Assembly: GCA_009809945.1 (NCBI GenBank)
Contig: WTPW01000201.1
Coordinates: 369,049-433,048, forward strand
Origin: Gigaspora margarita
Taxonomy: Eukaryota > Glomeromycota > Glomeromycetes > Diversisporales > Gigasporaceae
Reading direction: 5' to 3'
Length of the DNA stretch: 64,000 nucleotides
Positions 23,829 to 36,114 of this stretch are shown piece after piece (positions within the stretch are counted from its first letter, which is position 1; every line of letters starts with the position of its first letter). The notes beneath the pieces are model-generated. The model was not told the DNA's origin. It worked only from the letters and a program-made list of their open reading frames with translations, and searched no databases. A program made the translations under genes and the position numbers.

Positions 23829-24589
23829 TAATGAATTTTCCCATTTTCTGATTATAGCTTTTTTGGATATGACAAAATCAATTGAATTTTTTTATGAATT
23901 AGCTGTCAATCAATTTGCTTTTTTTTTTAAAGAATTGAGTTTCATTCATTATAGCATTTTGTACCTTTGAAATTGAATTAACTAAGATGTGGATAATGTC
24001 AATAAGGCTATGCAAAGTTGATTTTTTGTTTTGCACAATATGGAATCTGAAAACATGGATCAGTCAGTCAGATTTTTTTTTAATTTACTGTAAATTTACT
24101 AGCCTTCTTAAACTAAAAATTTAATCTTTTAGTTTAAAATAGAAAAGTATGAGGTGAAATGTCACATCTTCTTTCTGTAGTGGTTTAATGGTTAGCTCTG
24201 ACTGCAAGTAATAGGCTTGCCCTAATGCATAGATTATTAGATGATTAGTTAGGAATTTTAAATATAGTATTTTTTTATATATCATCCTGATATAATTGTA
24301 ACTTACTATCCTATTCCTACTTGGTATTAACAAATAAAAAAAAAAAAATTTACTGTAAATTTATAGAAAAATGTTCACTTCTAAGGTTATACAAGGTTAA
24401 TTTTTCATTTTGCACAAAAGGAATTAAAAAATTAGGTTAACAATCATATTATTTCTGTCAGTCCTATAAGACAATTACAGGAAATTAAGGTCTCTATCAG
24501 TTGAGACTGAATGAAAATAGCATAAAAAAATAAATATCAAAATCAAACAATTGGCATAATTGGGATCTAAAAAAAAAAAAAAAAAATTG

Positions 24590-24735
24590 AAAAATAGGTC
24601 AGCAGGTAATGCATAGTCTAATATGTGTTAGTGAGTCATATACTGTGTATTGCCAAAATAGTAAGGTCTATAACAATATTATGATAGAAACCATAATAAT
24701 TCCAATATGAACTAATTTAATCTAACTCTAGGGTA
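24590..24735. repeat. 363-bp repeat, interrupted copy
   Basis: The sequence around 24625-24725 (AATAGTAAGGTCTATAACA, GAAACCATAATAATTCC) matches 28500-28590. It appears to be one copy of a degenerate tandem repeat that continues after the nested insertion at 24735-28160. Confidence 0.6.
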
Positions 24736-24809
24736 GGGGCATGCCTTTTATATATAAATTATATGAAATTTCTGTATTACTAAAAGTGATTAGCATACAA
24801 CTTTAATAA

Positions 24810-27403
24810 GGGTAGAGACATTTATCACCTGATTTTTTAGGGGGAGGGGTCAGAGGAATTGTCAGGTGCTATATAATATAGTATTATTAGCCAATCAAAA
24901 TTGCCAATTTGGATTAAGAAATTGCCTAATCAGACTTAGACTCAATTATAGTTCATTCCAGGTCTAGTCCGAAGTCTGCAGGCTGGTCTGAGTTTGAATA
25001 TATTATACGTATTTTTTGGTGCTGAATAAGTTTATTTAGTGCATGAAGTTAGAATTAATTTGTAAAATTTTATGAATTATAAGATTTTATAGAATTTTAT
25101 TAATAAAATTCTATAAAATCATATAATTCACAAATTTTTATTAATTAATCCTAACTTTATGCACTAAGTAAACTTGTTTAGCATCTAAAAATACATCAAA
25201 TCAGTATAATTGTTTTTATTTTACTTGAAATTTAGAGAATAGATGCATATTTTTTGATTTTTGATCAAAAAAGCAAATTTAAGCATCTTTTCTCCAAATT
25301 TCAAGTAAAATAAAAACAATACTGTCAATTTAATGTATTTTCAGGTGCTGATCAAGTTTATTTAGTGCATTAAATTAGAATTAATTAGTAAAAATTTTGT
25401 GAACCTTAAGATTTTATAGAATTTTATTAATAAAATTCTATTAACTCTTATAATTCACAAATTTTTATTAATTAACACTAACTTTATGCACTAAGTAAAC
25501 TTGTTTAGCATCTAAAAATACATCAAATCGGTATAATTATTTTTAATTTACTTGAAAATTAGAAAATAGATGCATAATTTTGGATTTTTGATCAAAAAGG
25601 ACAAGTTTAAGCATATTTTCTCCAAATTTCAAGTAAAATAAAAACTAGACTGTCAATTTAATGTATTTTTAGATGCTGTTCAAGTTTAAATAGTGCATTA
25701 ATTTAGAATTAATTAGTAAAATTTTGTGAATCATAAGGGAGATGGGGGTATTATGGCGAAGTTAACAATATTTTGGTCATATCCTATAATTTATTGGCTG
25801 GAGTCGAATAATTTTAGTATTATTTGATTCATCTCATTAAGCCGAATCAATTGATACCAAAATCATTCGATTCCAGTCATTAAAACTAAAGTTATTCGAA
25901 TTTAAAGTTTCATTAAAAATAAATAGATTTTTTTGCATTAGGAGGTATTGTGGCGAATCATTGATATTTTGTAACTCCATGGTCAGAATCCAACGATTTT
26001 TATACCATTCAATTCTTCTCGATGAGAAGAATCTAATGATTTTAAAATTATTGGATTCTGATCATGGGATCATGAGATATCAACGATTCGCCACAATGTC
26101 CTTTTACTATAGCATTCTATATATCGAAATGGGTTAATTATGGATATCTCATGACCCAGTGATCCAAATTGGGTGATTCTTATACCAATCGATTCCTCTC
26201 GACGAGAGGAATCAATTGATGTAAAAATCATTCAATTTGAGCTACTGGGTCACAAAGCTGATTATATGTTAACGAATATGAAAAAATGCATTAACTTCGA
26301 TATCTCATGACTTGGAAGCCTGGATCGAATAAAATTTATACTATTCAACTCCTCTCAATGAGAGGATTTGAATGATATAAATTTCATTCAATTCCGATTA
26401 CAGGATTATGAGATATCACGATTCGCCACAATACCTAATTCACGATAATACCCCCATCTCCCTTAAGATTTTATAGAATTTTCTTAATAAAATTCTACAA
26501 AATCTTATTATTTGCAAAATTTTACTAATTAATTCTAACTTAATGCACTATTTAAACTTGTTCAGCACCTAACAATACATTAAATCAATAGTATAGTTTT
26601 TATTTATTTGAAATTTGGAGATAAGATGCTTAAATTTGACTTTTTTGATCAAAAATCAAAAATTATGCATCTATTCTCTAAATTTCAAGTAAAGTAAAAT
26701 AATTATGCCGATTTGATGTATTTTTAGATGCTGAACAAGTTTACTTAGTGTATAAAGTTAGTGTTAATTAATAAAAATTTGTGAATTATAAGATTTTATA
26801 GAATTTTATTAATAAATTCTATAAAATCTTATGATTCACAAGATTTCACTATTTAATCATAACTTAATGCACTAAGTAAACTTATTCAGCACCTAAAAAT
26901 ACATAAATCAGCAGAATATTTTTATTTTACTTGAAATTTGGAGAAAAGATGCTTAAATTTGACTTTTTTGATCAAAAATCAAAAACCATGCATCTAATAT
27001 CTAAATTTTAAGTAAGATAAAAACATTTTTGCTAATTTGATGTATATTTGGATGCAGAATAAGTTTACTTAGTGCATAAAGTTAGACTTAATTGATAAAA
27101 ATTTGTGAATTATAAGATTTTATAGAATTTTATTAATAAATTCTATAAAATCTTATGATTTACAGAATTTTACTAATTAATTCTAACTTCATGCACTAAA
27201 TAAACGTGTTCATCGCCAAAAAATATATATAAACATATTTAGATTCAGATTAGTCTGCAGACTTCAGACTAAATTTGAACCAAACTCAGACTTGACTAAA
27301 GTCTGATTTGGGTCTGGTCAGTATATATTATTTGCTTGAATTTGATTGGCTAATTTGGTATCAGGTGGGGGAGGGGGGTACCATCTTAAGAGGTGAAAAT
27401 CAC
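24810..27403. mobile_element. Large palindrome-array element E2
   Basis: The left end GGGTAGAGACATTTATCACC is the same as in E1, with TAA before it (24807-24809). The right part, ending AAGAGGTGAAAATCAC before TAA (27404-27406), corresponds to E1's left subterminal region but lacks the last 17 bases. The interior is a row of two alternating palindromes, one centred on TTATTAATAA and the other on TTGATCAAAA. The word CAAGTTTACTTAGTGCAT (or close forms) recurs about every 325-330 bp (25021, 25351, 25680, 26735 and 27058, allowing for an insertion). Confidence 0.78.
25736..26463. mobile_element. TA-flanked fold-back MITE (AGGGAGATGGGGGTATTAT ends) inside E2
   Basis: The left end is AGGGAGATGGGGGTATTATG and the right end is its inverse, ending ATACCCCCATCTCCCT. 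TA is duplicated (25734-25735 and 26464-26465). Excision restores the palindrome word GAATCATAAGATTTTATAG exactly. The interior repeats units with GATTC...GAATC hairpins and TGGGTCA/ATGAGATATC words. Confidence 0.9.
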
Positions 27404-27666
27404 TAAAGAAAAATATGAATTATATAATAAATTAATTATAGCAATAAATTTTGATATAATAAAGCTCAGTAGCTTTAAATATTTAATTAAAAAAAGTATT
27501 ATATTACTAGATTAATACTTCTATATAAAAAAAAGCTAAACTATATTTATTATAATAGCCAATCAGAGCAGTATATTATTATATAATTGATCGCCTTTGA
27601 TCACATAATAGAGTCATGCCTTCTAGCTCAAAGGTATGCCTTTAGGCATGCCTAGAGGGGCATACC

Positions 27667-28133
27667 CAGTGTTTAAAATTGAATTTTAAAATTTTATATG
27701 GAATACATTTAATATTTTAATAAAAACTGCAGAATTAGTGTATCAACTTGCACATTACATTTTTATTAAATTATATATCTGCAGAAAATTAGTTTAATAT
27801 GCGGAAATAAAATTTTTTTGTCTAAAATATGTAATTATTTCAAACTTTATACAACTGATTCCTATTATTTGCTTATACGAAGTCAATAGTAGAACATTGT
27901 GATTAGCATGTGTTCCCTATTTGACTTTAGTATATAGATTCAAATAAATTTTTTAATAAATGCCTGCAAATTTACCTAATATTAAACCTGCGGAACAAAA
28001 AAAATATTTATAATAAGCAGAAATTCTGCGGAGCTTTTTTTTCCTATTTGCGGAATCCGCATATATTCTTAAAATTTCAAATTAAATTTTTAGTCTGCGC
28101 TCTGCAGATTTCGCAGGCCAATTTTAAACACTG
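27667..28133. mobile_element. hAT MITE (CAGTGTTTAAAATTG ends)
   Basis: Starts CAGTGTTTAAAATTGAATTT and ends CAATTTTAAACACTG. The perfect 8-bp duplication GGCATACC lies at 27659-27666 and 28134-28141. It shares its terminal 11 bp with the MITE at 13402-13660 but has a different interior, rich in CTGCAGA/TCTGCGG words. Confidence 0.92.
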
Positions 28134-28169
28134 GGCATACCCCAAGGGCATGCCCATGGACCTAGTGCC

Positions 28170-28800
28170 TAGCATCTACCTAACTCCATATTGTAATTAT
28201 TAAATAACAGTCAAGTTTTGTATAGGGATTTTTAATAGTAGTTTATAATAGAAACCACGATAATTTGATCAAACTCAACCTTAAAATATATTATCTATCA
28301 AATAGGTTTGTAACAGAATTTTTTATAGTAATTTACAATAGAAATTACAGTGATTCTAATATACAAAATAATTCACCTTTTTATCATTACTTGAATAGTG
28401 AGTTTTGTAGCAAAATTCAAAAAATCGAGTTTATCTTTGAAATTATATTAACTTAGATATGGAAAACATTAATGTAAATTAGTGAGTTACATACCACATA
28501 TCACCAGAATAGTAAGATTTATAACAGTAATACATAATAGAAACCATAATAATTCTAACATAAACTAATTAAACCCTAACACTATATTGTAATTATTAGA
28601 ATAGTGTGCAAGCTTTATATGAGAATTTTTAACAGTAATTCATGATATAAACTTATGTATTATCTGTCAAGTAGGGTTTAACAGAATTTTTTATAGTAAT
28701 TCGCAATAGAAATTTCATAATTCTAATACAAAATAATTTTTTATCATTATGAAATATTGAGTTCTATAGTGGAATTTTAAAAAATCAAGTTTCTTTTGTT
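28170..28800. repeat. Degenerate direct repeat, period about 363 bp
   Basis: 28297-28433 and 28660-28793 align along their length; both contain CAGAATTTTTTATAGTAATT, ATACAAAATAATT and TTTTTATCATTA. 28470-28570 also matches 24625-24725. No coding sense is visible; the 63-codon open stretch at 28265 lies in one copy and is broken in the other. Confidence 0.65.
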
Positions 28801-28897
28801 ATAGGCACTTGTATTGTAAAGGGCACTAGTAGGCTCCACAAATACTTGTATAATATATATATATGTAATATAAGACATTGAGCTTACCCACTCCTTA

Positions 28898-31293
28898 GGG
28901 GGCTTCTAGAAATTAGCTAATTTATTTTTATTAATTAATTGTCTAAGGCCAGACCCACCCCCACACCTGATACCCCTATTCAGCCAATTAAATTTTATAT
29001 TTATTTAAAATTATTATTATAAATATATCACTTTAAAAATAAATAACTTTTGATCTATTGAACCAATTTAGATGATTTAACCACCAAAATAATCCTCTCA
29101 AAGAGAGAATTCTAACAAGCCCAAAATTATAAAAATCCAATTACTAGATCATAAAATCGATATAGATTTGTATTATATAATGTTTATTTAATAAATTATA
29201 AAATATGATATGAGTCAAGTCTGGGTCTGGTCCGAAGTCTGCAGAATAGTCTGAGTCTAAATATATTTATATGTATTTTTTGGTGCTGAACAAGTTTACT
29301 TGGTGCATGAAGTTAGAATTAATTAGTAAAATTTTATGAATCATAAGATTTTATAGAATTTTACCATATTCCTCTGAAAATAAGCACCCCCGAAAATAAG
29401 CACCCCCTACAATTCATATATACCCAAAAATAAGCACTCCTTATATAATAGAAATAAGCAACTAAATATCAAATTATTTGAATTATTAGTTGAGATTATA
29501 CCCAAAAATAAGCACCCCTATAATAAAAAAAGAGTGCTTATTTTCAGGGAATACAAATTTTTATTAATTAATTCTAACTTTATGCGCTAAGTAAACTTGT
29601 TCAGCACCTAAAAATACATCAAATTGCCAGAATTAATTTTATTTTCTTGAAATTTAGAGCATAGACGCACAATTTTGGATTTTTGATCAAAAAAGTCAAA
29701 TTTAAACATCTTTTCTTCAAATTTTAAGTAAAATAAAAACAACACTGCTAATTTAATTTATTTTTAGGTTTTAACAAGTTTACTTAGTGCATTAAGTTAG
29801 ATTTAATTAGTAAAACTTTGTGAATCATGAGATTTAATTAAATTTTATTAATAAAACTCTATAAAATCTCATGACTCACAAAATTTTACTAATCAATTCT
29901 TACTTTATGCACTTAGTAAACTTGTTCAGAACCTAAAAATACATTAAATCAGCAGAAGTATTTTTATTTTACTTTAGATTTGAAGAAAAGGTGCTTAAAT
30001 TTGACTTTTTGATCAAAAATCTAAAATTATGCATCTATTCTCTAAATTTCAAGTAAAATATAATTAATTCTGCTGATTTGGTGTATTTTTAGGAGCTGAA
30101 CAAGTTTACTAGTGGATTTAGTTAGAAATAATTAATAAAAATTTGTGAATTATAAGATTTTATAGAATTTTATTAATAAGATTCTATTAAATCTTATGAT
30201 TTATAAAATTTTACTAATTAATCTAACTTTATGCACTAAGTAAATTTGTTCAACACCTAAAAATACACTATATATAGAATTATTTTTATTTTACTTGAAA
30301 TTTAGAGAATAGATGCATGATTTTGGATTTTTGATCAAAAAGTTAAATTTAAGCATCTTTTCTCCAAATTTCAAGTAAAATAAAAATATTTCTGCTGTTT
30401 TAATGTATTTTTAGGTTCTGGACAAGTTTACTTAGTGCATGAAGTAAGTATTAATTAGTAAAATTTTGTGAATCATAGGATTTTATAGAATTTTATTAAT
30501 AAAATTCTATAAAGTCTCATGAATTACAAAATTTTACTAATTAATTCTAACTTCATGCACTAAGTAAACTTGTTCAGAACCTAAAAATACATTAAATCAG
30601 CAAAAGCATTCTTATTTTACTTGAAATTTGGAGAAAAGATGCTTAAAGTTGACATTTTTGATCAAAAATCCAAAATTGTGCATCTATTCTCTAAATTTCA
30701 AGTAAAATAAAAAAAACACTGCTGATTTGATATATTTTTAGATGCTAAACAAGTTTACTTAGTACATAAAATTAGAATTGATTAATAAAAATTTGTGAAT
30801 TATAAGATTTTATAGAATTTTATTAATAAAATTCTATAAAATCTTATGATTTACAAAATTTTACTAATTAATACTAAGTAAACTTGTTCAGCACAAAAAA
30901 TACATATAAATATATTTGAACTTAGACCAGTTTGAAGACTTCAGGCAGACCTAGACCAAACTCAAAAAGTCTAAATATAAAAGTCCAAGTCCATCAGACC
31001 AGACTCAGACTTGACTAAAGTCTGGTTTGAGACTGGTCTGTAGAAGTACTAATTTTAGGCTTGTTATAATTTTCTCTTTGAGAGGATCATTTTGGTAGTT
31101 AAATCATTCAAATTGGTCCAGTAGATCAAAGGTTATTTATTATTAAGCTTTATTAATAAATTTAATAAATTTATAATTTGGGCTAAAAAAATTTCTTAAT
31201 TTTGGCCGTAGTTTAATAATTCCGGCCAGAATTATACCTGATACTTCAGCTGACCCACCCCACCCCTAAATCAGCTGTTTTCTGGAAGCCCCC
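28898..31293. mobile_element. PIF/Harbinger-like fold-back element E3
   Basis: The ends are GGGGGCTTCTAGAAA and, inverted, GGGGGCTTCCAGAAA, flanked by TTA (28895-28897 and 31294-31296). GGGG-type ends with a TTA duplication are the signature of PIF/Harbinger. The outer arms carry the 120-bp block shared with the MITEs at 19761 and 42101. The inner part carries the double-palindrome array shared with E1 and E2, with a period of 322-326 bp (29773, 30095, 30421, 30745). A MITE lies at 29369-29551. No transposase is encoded. Confidence 0.85.
29369..29551. mobile_element. MITE with AAATAAGCACCCC repeats inside E3
   Basis: The ends are TTCCTCTGAAAATAAGCACC and, inverted, TTCCCTGAAAATAAGCACTC, with TA on both sides (29367-29368 and 29552-29553). 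The word AAATAAGCAC occurs several times within 180 bp. About 30 bp of the host palindrome centre is missing at the insertion point. Confidence 0.8.
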
Positions 31294-31299
31294 TTACTC

Positions 31300-32640
31300 C
31301 AACTTCCTAAAATATTACATAATATCTATCACTACCCTAATACAAATAAAATTAACTAGTTTTAATGTCCAACTGGGTTTAAAAATTTGCTGAGTGCAAA
31401 GTTTTTTATACTGCATTAGATAAATAACCAATCAAAATATATAATTGTCATATCTGAAATCTGTAATAGATGTTAATTTACACACTAAAGTAGTCTTGGT
31501 AAGTTTATCACTTTATATAGTCTTGCCAATTATTAGACAATTATTATTGCTTGATCAGCAACTTTATTGCTAAATATGAAAAAACATGTAAGAATAGATT
31601 TGCTATCTATGCTCTAGCATTATATATTCAAACTTCAATACCTATGACAAAATTTCTAGTCTAGAACTAATTATTTAAACCTGTACTAATTATTTTTCCA
31701 ACCAGCCAAATGCATAAACTACTGACCTTTCAGTTCCCAAATTTTTAAAACCCCAAGGTTTTTTAAACCACACTCTGTCTACTATATATAAGATAGATAT
31801 CTAATATAACATATGCCCATATAGCTAAAAAGAGAATTAGGACATCATTTTGCAAAATCTGTTTCAAGTTCTTTTATTTCCACTATAACTGCAGTGTCTA
31901 ACTATTTACTAATAAAGATCTTGTACTATTACTATAGCTACAAAGCCTAACTATTCACTATAATAAGGACCTTGTATTGCTACTGCAGCTACAGAGATCA
32001 AAAAACTAATTACAAATATTTACTATAGCCCTGACTAATACTTACTAGTACTTAAAACAGGAAGAGTAAATAGGAGATAGTGCCAGTCTTATCAAAGTAA
32101 GTGAAAACAAAACCAAATATAACTTACTTTATTTCAAACAAAAATCTCTTACAAACTTTATTCTGCCCATAGCTTCCCAAGCCCTACTTTAATATATCCT
32201 ATTTACTAATATTTATAAAAACCTAAATTTGCCAAAATCATGTCATCTCAATAAAACAAGACAAAATGCTCTTAAACAAGATGCCTTAACCAAACATAAA
32301 ATCAATATAATCTGCAATAAATTTAGCTAATCTTGCAATAAAATGACCACTTTACCACTTCATTAATAAGCTTAACAAGCAAGTTAAAATGTTGTTTGGT
32401 TAAACAATTCTTATACAATCGATAAATATAGTACATTGTACAGAAATTTATATTTTTACTGCATTTAATGCATTGTTCAATTAGTTAAAATTTTGTAGAT
32501 GTATGTTATTTTTGTTATATTATTACTCAGTTTTTGTAAAGACAAATTAGCATACTGGTTTAAAATAGAAAAATTATATTTGACAAATATATAAATAGAT
32601 GATCCAGATAGAGCCAAGTAAAAATGGAGCACAATTTAAT
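31300..32640. other. AT-rich region without a recognised feature
   Basis: No ORF above 60 codons, no TIR pair and no homopolymer tail was seen. It may hold eroded intergenic or intronic sequence. Confidence 0.5.
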
Positions 32641-32642
32641 AT

Positions 32643-32896
32643 ATAGAGGTAGGTCAGTAGAAAAGGGACAAATTTTTTCTATATAAAAGTTTTCTTGACT
32701 TTAAACTTAAATATCTTAACAACTATCTTAATAAATTTAATAATTTTTATTTATTTCAATCCTATATAATTTCAAGGTTAAAATAAAAAAATTTTAGCAA
32801 ATTTGATTAAATAGTTGTTAAAATATTTAAATTTAAAAATTAAAAAAATTTTATTAAAAATGATTTGTCCCTTTTCTACTAACTCACCCCCATATA
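32643..32896. mobile_element. MITE (GTAGAAAAGGGACAAAT arms)
   Basis: The left arm is GGTCAGTAGAAAAGGGACAA; the right arm, inverted, is GAGTTAGTAGAAAAGGGACA. TATA-rich sequence at both borders makes the duplication ambiguous. The interior is symmetric AT-rich DNA. Confidence 0.65.
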
Positions 32897-33099
32897 TAAT
32901 AACAAAACTAAAATCTATACAATAACAATATAATTCAAGTTCTTGAAAATTATTTTCTAGTAAGATTATTTAAAAAATATGTATATACTATAGAAAGGTG
33001 TTCTTGAATTGCAAAAATACAAAAAATCACAAGAATGATCATCCAATTAGATGTTTAAAATCTGTGACTCTCAGTTAATAGTTAGGGTACATGTTATAC

Positions 33100-34062
33100 T
33101 GAGTAATAAATAATAGCAAAAATTATAACAAAAACATATAAATTTACTATAAACTTTAAACAAACCATTCTTTTCAGCTTACAGATTAACTTATTTTAAA
33201 TTTTGGGATTAAGCATATTAAGAATAGTAGATTATGGTTATTTAGATCACTTTTTTAAAATTTTGCAAAATTTGCAAATTTGTTCAATAAAATTTTTTAA
33301 TAAGAAAAATTTTTCAATTTTAAAACTGCAATTATATGCAACATTTTGTGCTGAACAACTTTACTTAGACAATAGAAGTATGTTACCTTGTAAGAAAAAT
33401 AGGATATTTATGTACTAAAGTTAAAATTTATTATATTTTATGATAAAACTTTTTTTCTTATTAGGTAACCTACTTTGGGCTCTTAAGAAAATTTTTAGCA
33501 TGTAATTTTACTCATGTTCAAAGTTAAAATGTGCTTTTTTAGACCTTTTACTAAGTAAAAAATTGGGGTTAAAGTTAGAAAAAATGTTATTTTTAAAAAA
33601 AATTTTTTTATAACTTTAACCCTATTTTTCACTTAGTAAAAGGTCCAAAAAAGGACATTTTAACCTCAAGTATGAAAAAATTACATGCTGAACAACTTTG
33701 CTTAAGAGCCCAAAGTAGGTTACCTAATAAAAAAAAAGGTTTATTATGAAATATGATAAATTTTAACTTTTGTATATTGATAGCCTATTTTTCTTACAAG
33801 GTAACCTACTTCTGTTGCCTAAGTAAAGTTGTTTAGCACAAAATTTTGCATATAATTGCAGTTTTAAAATTGAAAAATGTTTTCTTATTAAAAAATTTTA
33901 TCAAACAAATTTGCAAAGTGTACTAAATAACTATAATCTACTATTTTCGATATGCGTAATTCCAAAATTTAAAAAAAAGTTAATCTGTAAGCCAAAAAGA
34001 ATGTTTTGCTTAAAGTTTATAGTAAATTTATATGTTTTTATTATAATTTTTATTATGAACTA
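33100..34062. mobile_element. Long fold-back element
   Basis: Arms of about 470 bp are nearly complementary around a hinge near 33590. Examples are ATAAATTTACTATAAACTTT (left, about 33139) and its inverse at about 34012, and CTTAAGAGCCCAAAGTAGGT with its inverse at about 33462. Terminal bases and duplication are not certain. The 71-codon ORF at 33203 is just an arm read in frame. Confidence 0.7.
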
Positions 34063-34106
34063 ACACTCATATATCAACAGATATAGCATATTCCCTGACT
34101 ATTAAA

Positions 34107-34446
34107 TAGAGATGCATCAATCTAGTCCAGTTCCTAAGAGGACCATTATCATAGTGTTTACAGTCCTGGTCTGGTCCAGTCCTTCAGTTCTATAATAGTC
34201 CTTTAATAATTATGTCAATCTTAATGCATAAGATTTTATTGGTCAAAAATGACGTAATTATTTACTGTCCGATGTAAACAAACATCATATGATCTATGCT
34301 ACACCTGATCAAAAAATTTGATTGAGTAATATGAATATCACAGTTATATTTACAAGAACAGGTTTCAGGACTGGTTCTTTAATGGTTCCACAGTCCTTAT
34401 TGGTCCCAGTTCTGGACCAGTCTTTTTTAGGACCAATGCATCCCTA
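34107..34446. mobile_element. hAT MITE (TAGGGATGCAT ends)
   Basis: The left end is TAGAGATGCATCAATCTAGT; the right end, inverted, is TAGGGATGCATTGGTCCTAA. The perfect 8-bp duplication CTATTAAA lies at 34099-34106 and 34447-34454. The interior is rich in GGTCC/GGACC words. Confidence 0.92.
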
Positions 34447-34774
34447 CTATTAAACTATATATAGAGAGCTTAGATATTAATAGCCTTGCTAAAAGGTATA
34501 TCAAATTGTTTAAATGCACTAAATTAACTAAATTAGCAATCATAATTAATATCTTCTCTATTAGGCTTGAAGCTAATGATCAAAAAGGAATCTTGCTGAG
34601 CACCAAATAGGTATTAACTAGGTATTAATAATAAAATTGCTTGAATTTGTAAATATGTTTATTATATACCCTCTATAAATTAATTAAATAACAATATAAT
34701 TATTGATTCAAATTATTTTATTATTACTAGCCAATTAAACAAAATATTAAAGATGCTAAAAAATATTAAATTTC

Positions 34775-35450
34775 ATTAAAGAATTTTTTTATATTTATTG
34801 ATGCATATATTAAAGCCAATATTGAAGAAATCAAAAGTTCTGAAGAATTTTTATAAACTAGTTTGCAAGCAAAAATATCAAAAGGAAAAAAAGAATAAGC
34901 TGAACTTATAATTAAAAAACACAAATCAAAAAATTATGATGAGATTAAATTCCAATTAATCAAACTCAAACATCTTATTAATATTAAATTTCAGATAATA
35001 ATATATATAGAAGAGTATCTTTGTACCTATGAATATTGGTCACTTTCAAAGTTAGAAAAAAACCTTTAGTCATTAAAACATTTCAACAACTGGAAGAAGA
35101 TATGAATAAAATTAGAGATGAACTAGAGAGAGCATATGTACAATTTGGATGTGGTTCTGATCTTAATTGGTCTTTTATTAAATTTAAAAAAGAAAAATAT
35201 AATGAAGAATTTTGATTTTATGAAATTGTTAATCTATTCACATATAAACCTTTAAACTCTTAGAGTATACTTAGAAGGGTTTGAGTCAAAAAATGTTCTA
35301 TATTAGTAATACAGGCACATTAGTGAATAGAGATAAAATATATCAAGAACATCATTTTAGGTTTGAACCTATTTCAACTAATAAATTTAAATATAGAGTG
35401 AATTCATTATTAAATTTATTTGTAGAATTCAATAATTTAAAAAATATATA
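34775..35450 (+). pseudogene. Decayed host-like coding region, family not named
   Basis: One plus-strand frame reads coherent, charged, helix-prone protein for about 150 residues. Its pieces include FIDAYIKANIEEIKSSEEFL, AELIIKKHKSKNYDEIKF, TFQQLEEDMNKIRDELERAY and FGCGSDLNWSFIKFKKEKYN. It is broken by four stop codons (two TAA, one TAG, one TGA). Each could have come from Gln or Trp by a single C-to-T or G-to-A change. A further piece near 35360 (RFEPISTNKFKYRVNSLLNL) may belong to the same protein. I do not recognise the family. Confidence 0.6.
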
Positions 35451-35459
35451 GATAATAAT

Positions 35460-36110
35460 AACAAATATAATAATAATAAAAAGATTTATTTTGTCCCAAC
35501 TCCATTTTGTTAGTGAAAATTTAGTTATACCAAGAATAACTTGTCTGAATTAAAATCAATTAACATTTATTTGGTAACATATTGATATTTGATAGTTTGA
35601 AATACTGTATATGCAATCAAACTAGTGCTTTATTTAGAAATGCATATAGTGGAACTTCAAACTTCTTTTCAAATGTAAAGATATATAATTAATTTTTTTA
35701 TAAAAAATCTTTACTTGGCAAATAAGCTATTTCATTTATTTACTAGTAATAAACATTTATATTAAAGTTAAGCTTTCAAAAAATTCTTATTTATATTATT
35801 ATTGAACTTATAATTTTTGTTATTCTTCAAAATATAAAATATAATTTCTTAGAAAACTACAATTCTCTGTTTAATAAGATTAATATGATGATAAAAATTA
35901 ATTAATTTTTTTAGCAAATAGTCAGTTATATTACTATTTTATATGGTCTTTTATTAAGTAAACAACTTATTAAATAAAGTTTATCAAATGTTATTCTCCT
36001 ATCTTTATAACTTTTATTGCATGTTTATTTCACATACATTATAATTTGTATATATAGTAAGACTATACTATTTTTATCAGCTATATTATTATTTCACTAT
36101 ATTCTAATTA
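35460..36110. other. AT-rich region without a recognised feature
   Basis: No long ORF, TIR pair or tandem repeat seen. Confidence 0.5.
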
Positions 36111-36114
36111 ATTA

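Larger units (their letters stand above)
24735..28160. mobile_element. Composite nested insertion
   Basis: GGGGCATGCC at the left and GGGCATGCCC at the right bound a 3.4-kb block that splits a degenerate tandem repeat. Inside it lie E2 (24810-27403, itself holding a TA-flanked MITE) and a separate hAT MITE (27667-28133). The outer element itself is poorly defined: the GC-rich words at 27615-27665 are palindromic and no long TIR is certain. Confidence 0.5.

Noticed and set aside
24810..31293. Possible CRISPR array because of regular repeats
   Set aside because: Units are about 320 bp, palindromic and without unique spacers; the genome is eukaryotic.
33203..33418. 71-codon ORF
   Set aside because: It is one arm of a long fold-back sequence; no family resemblance.
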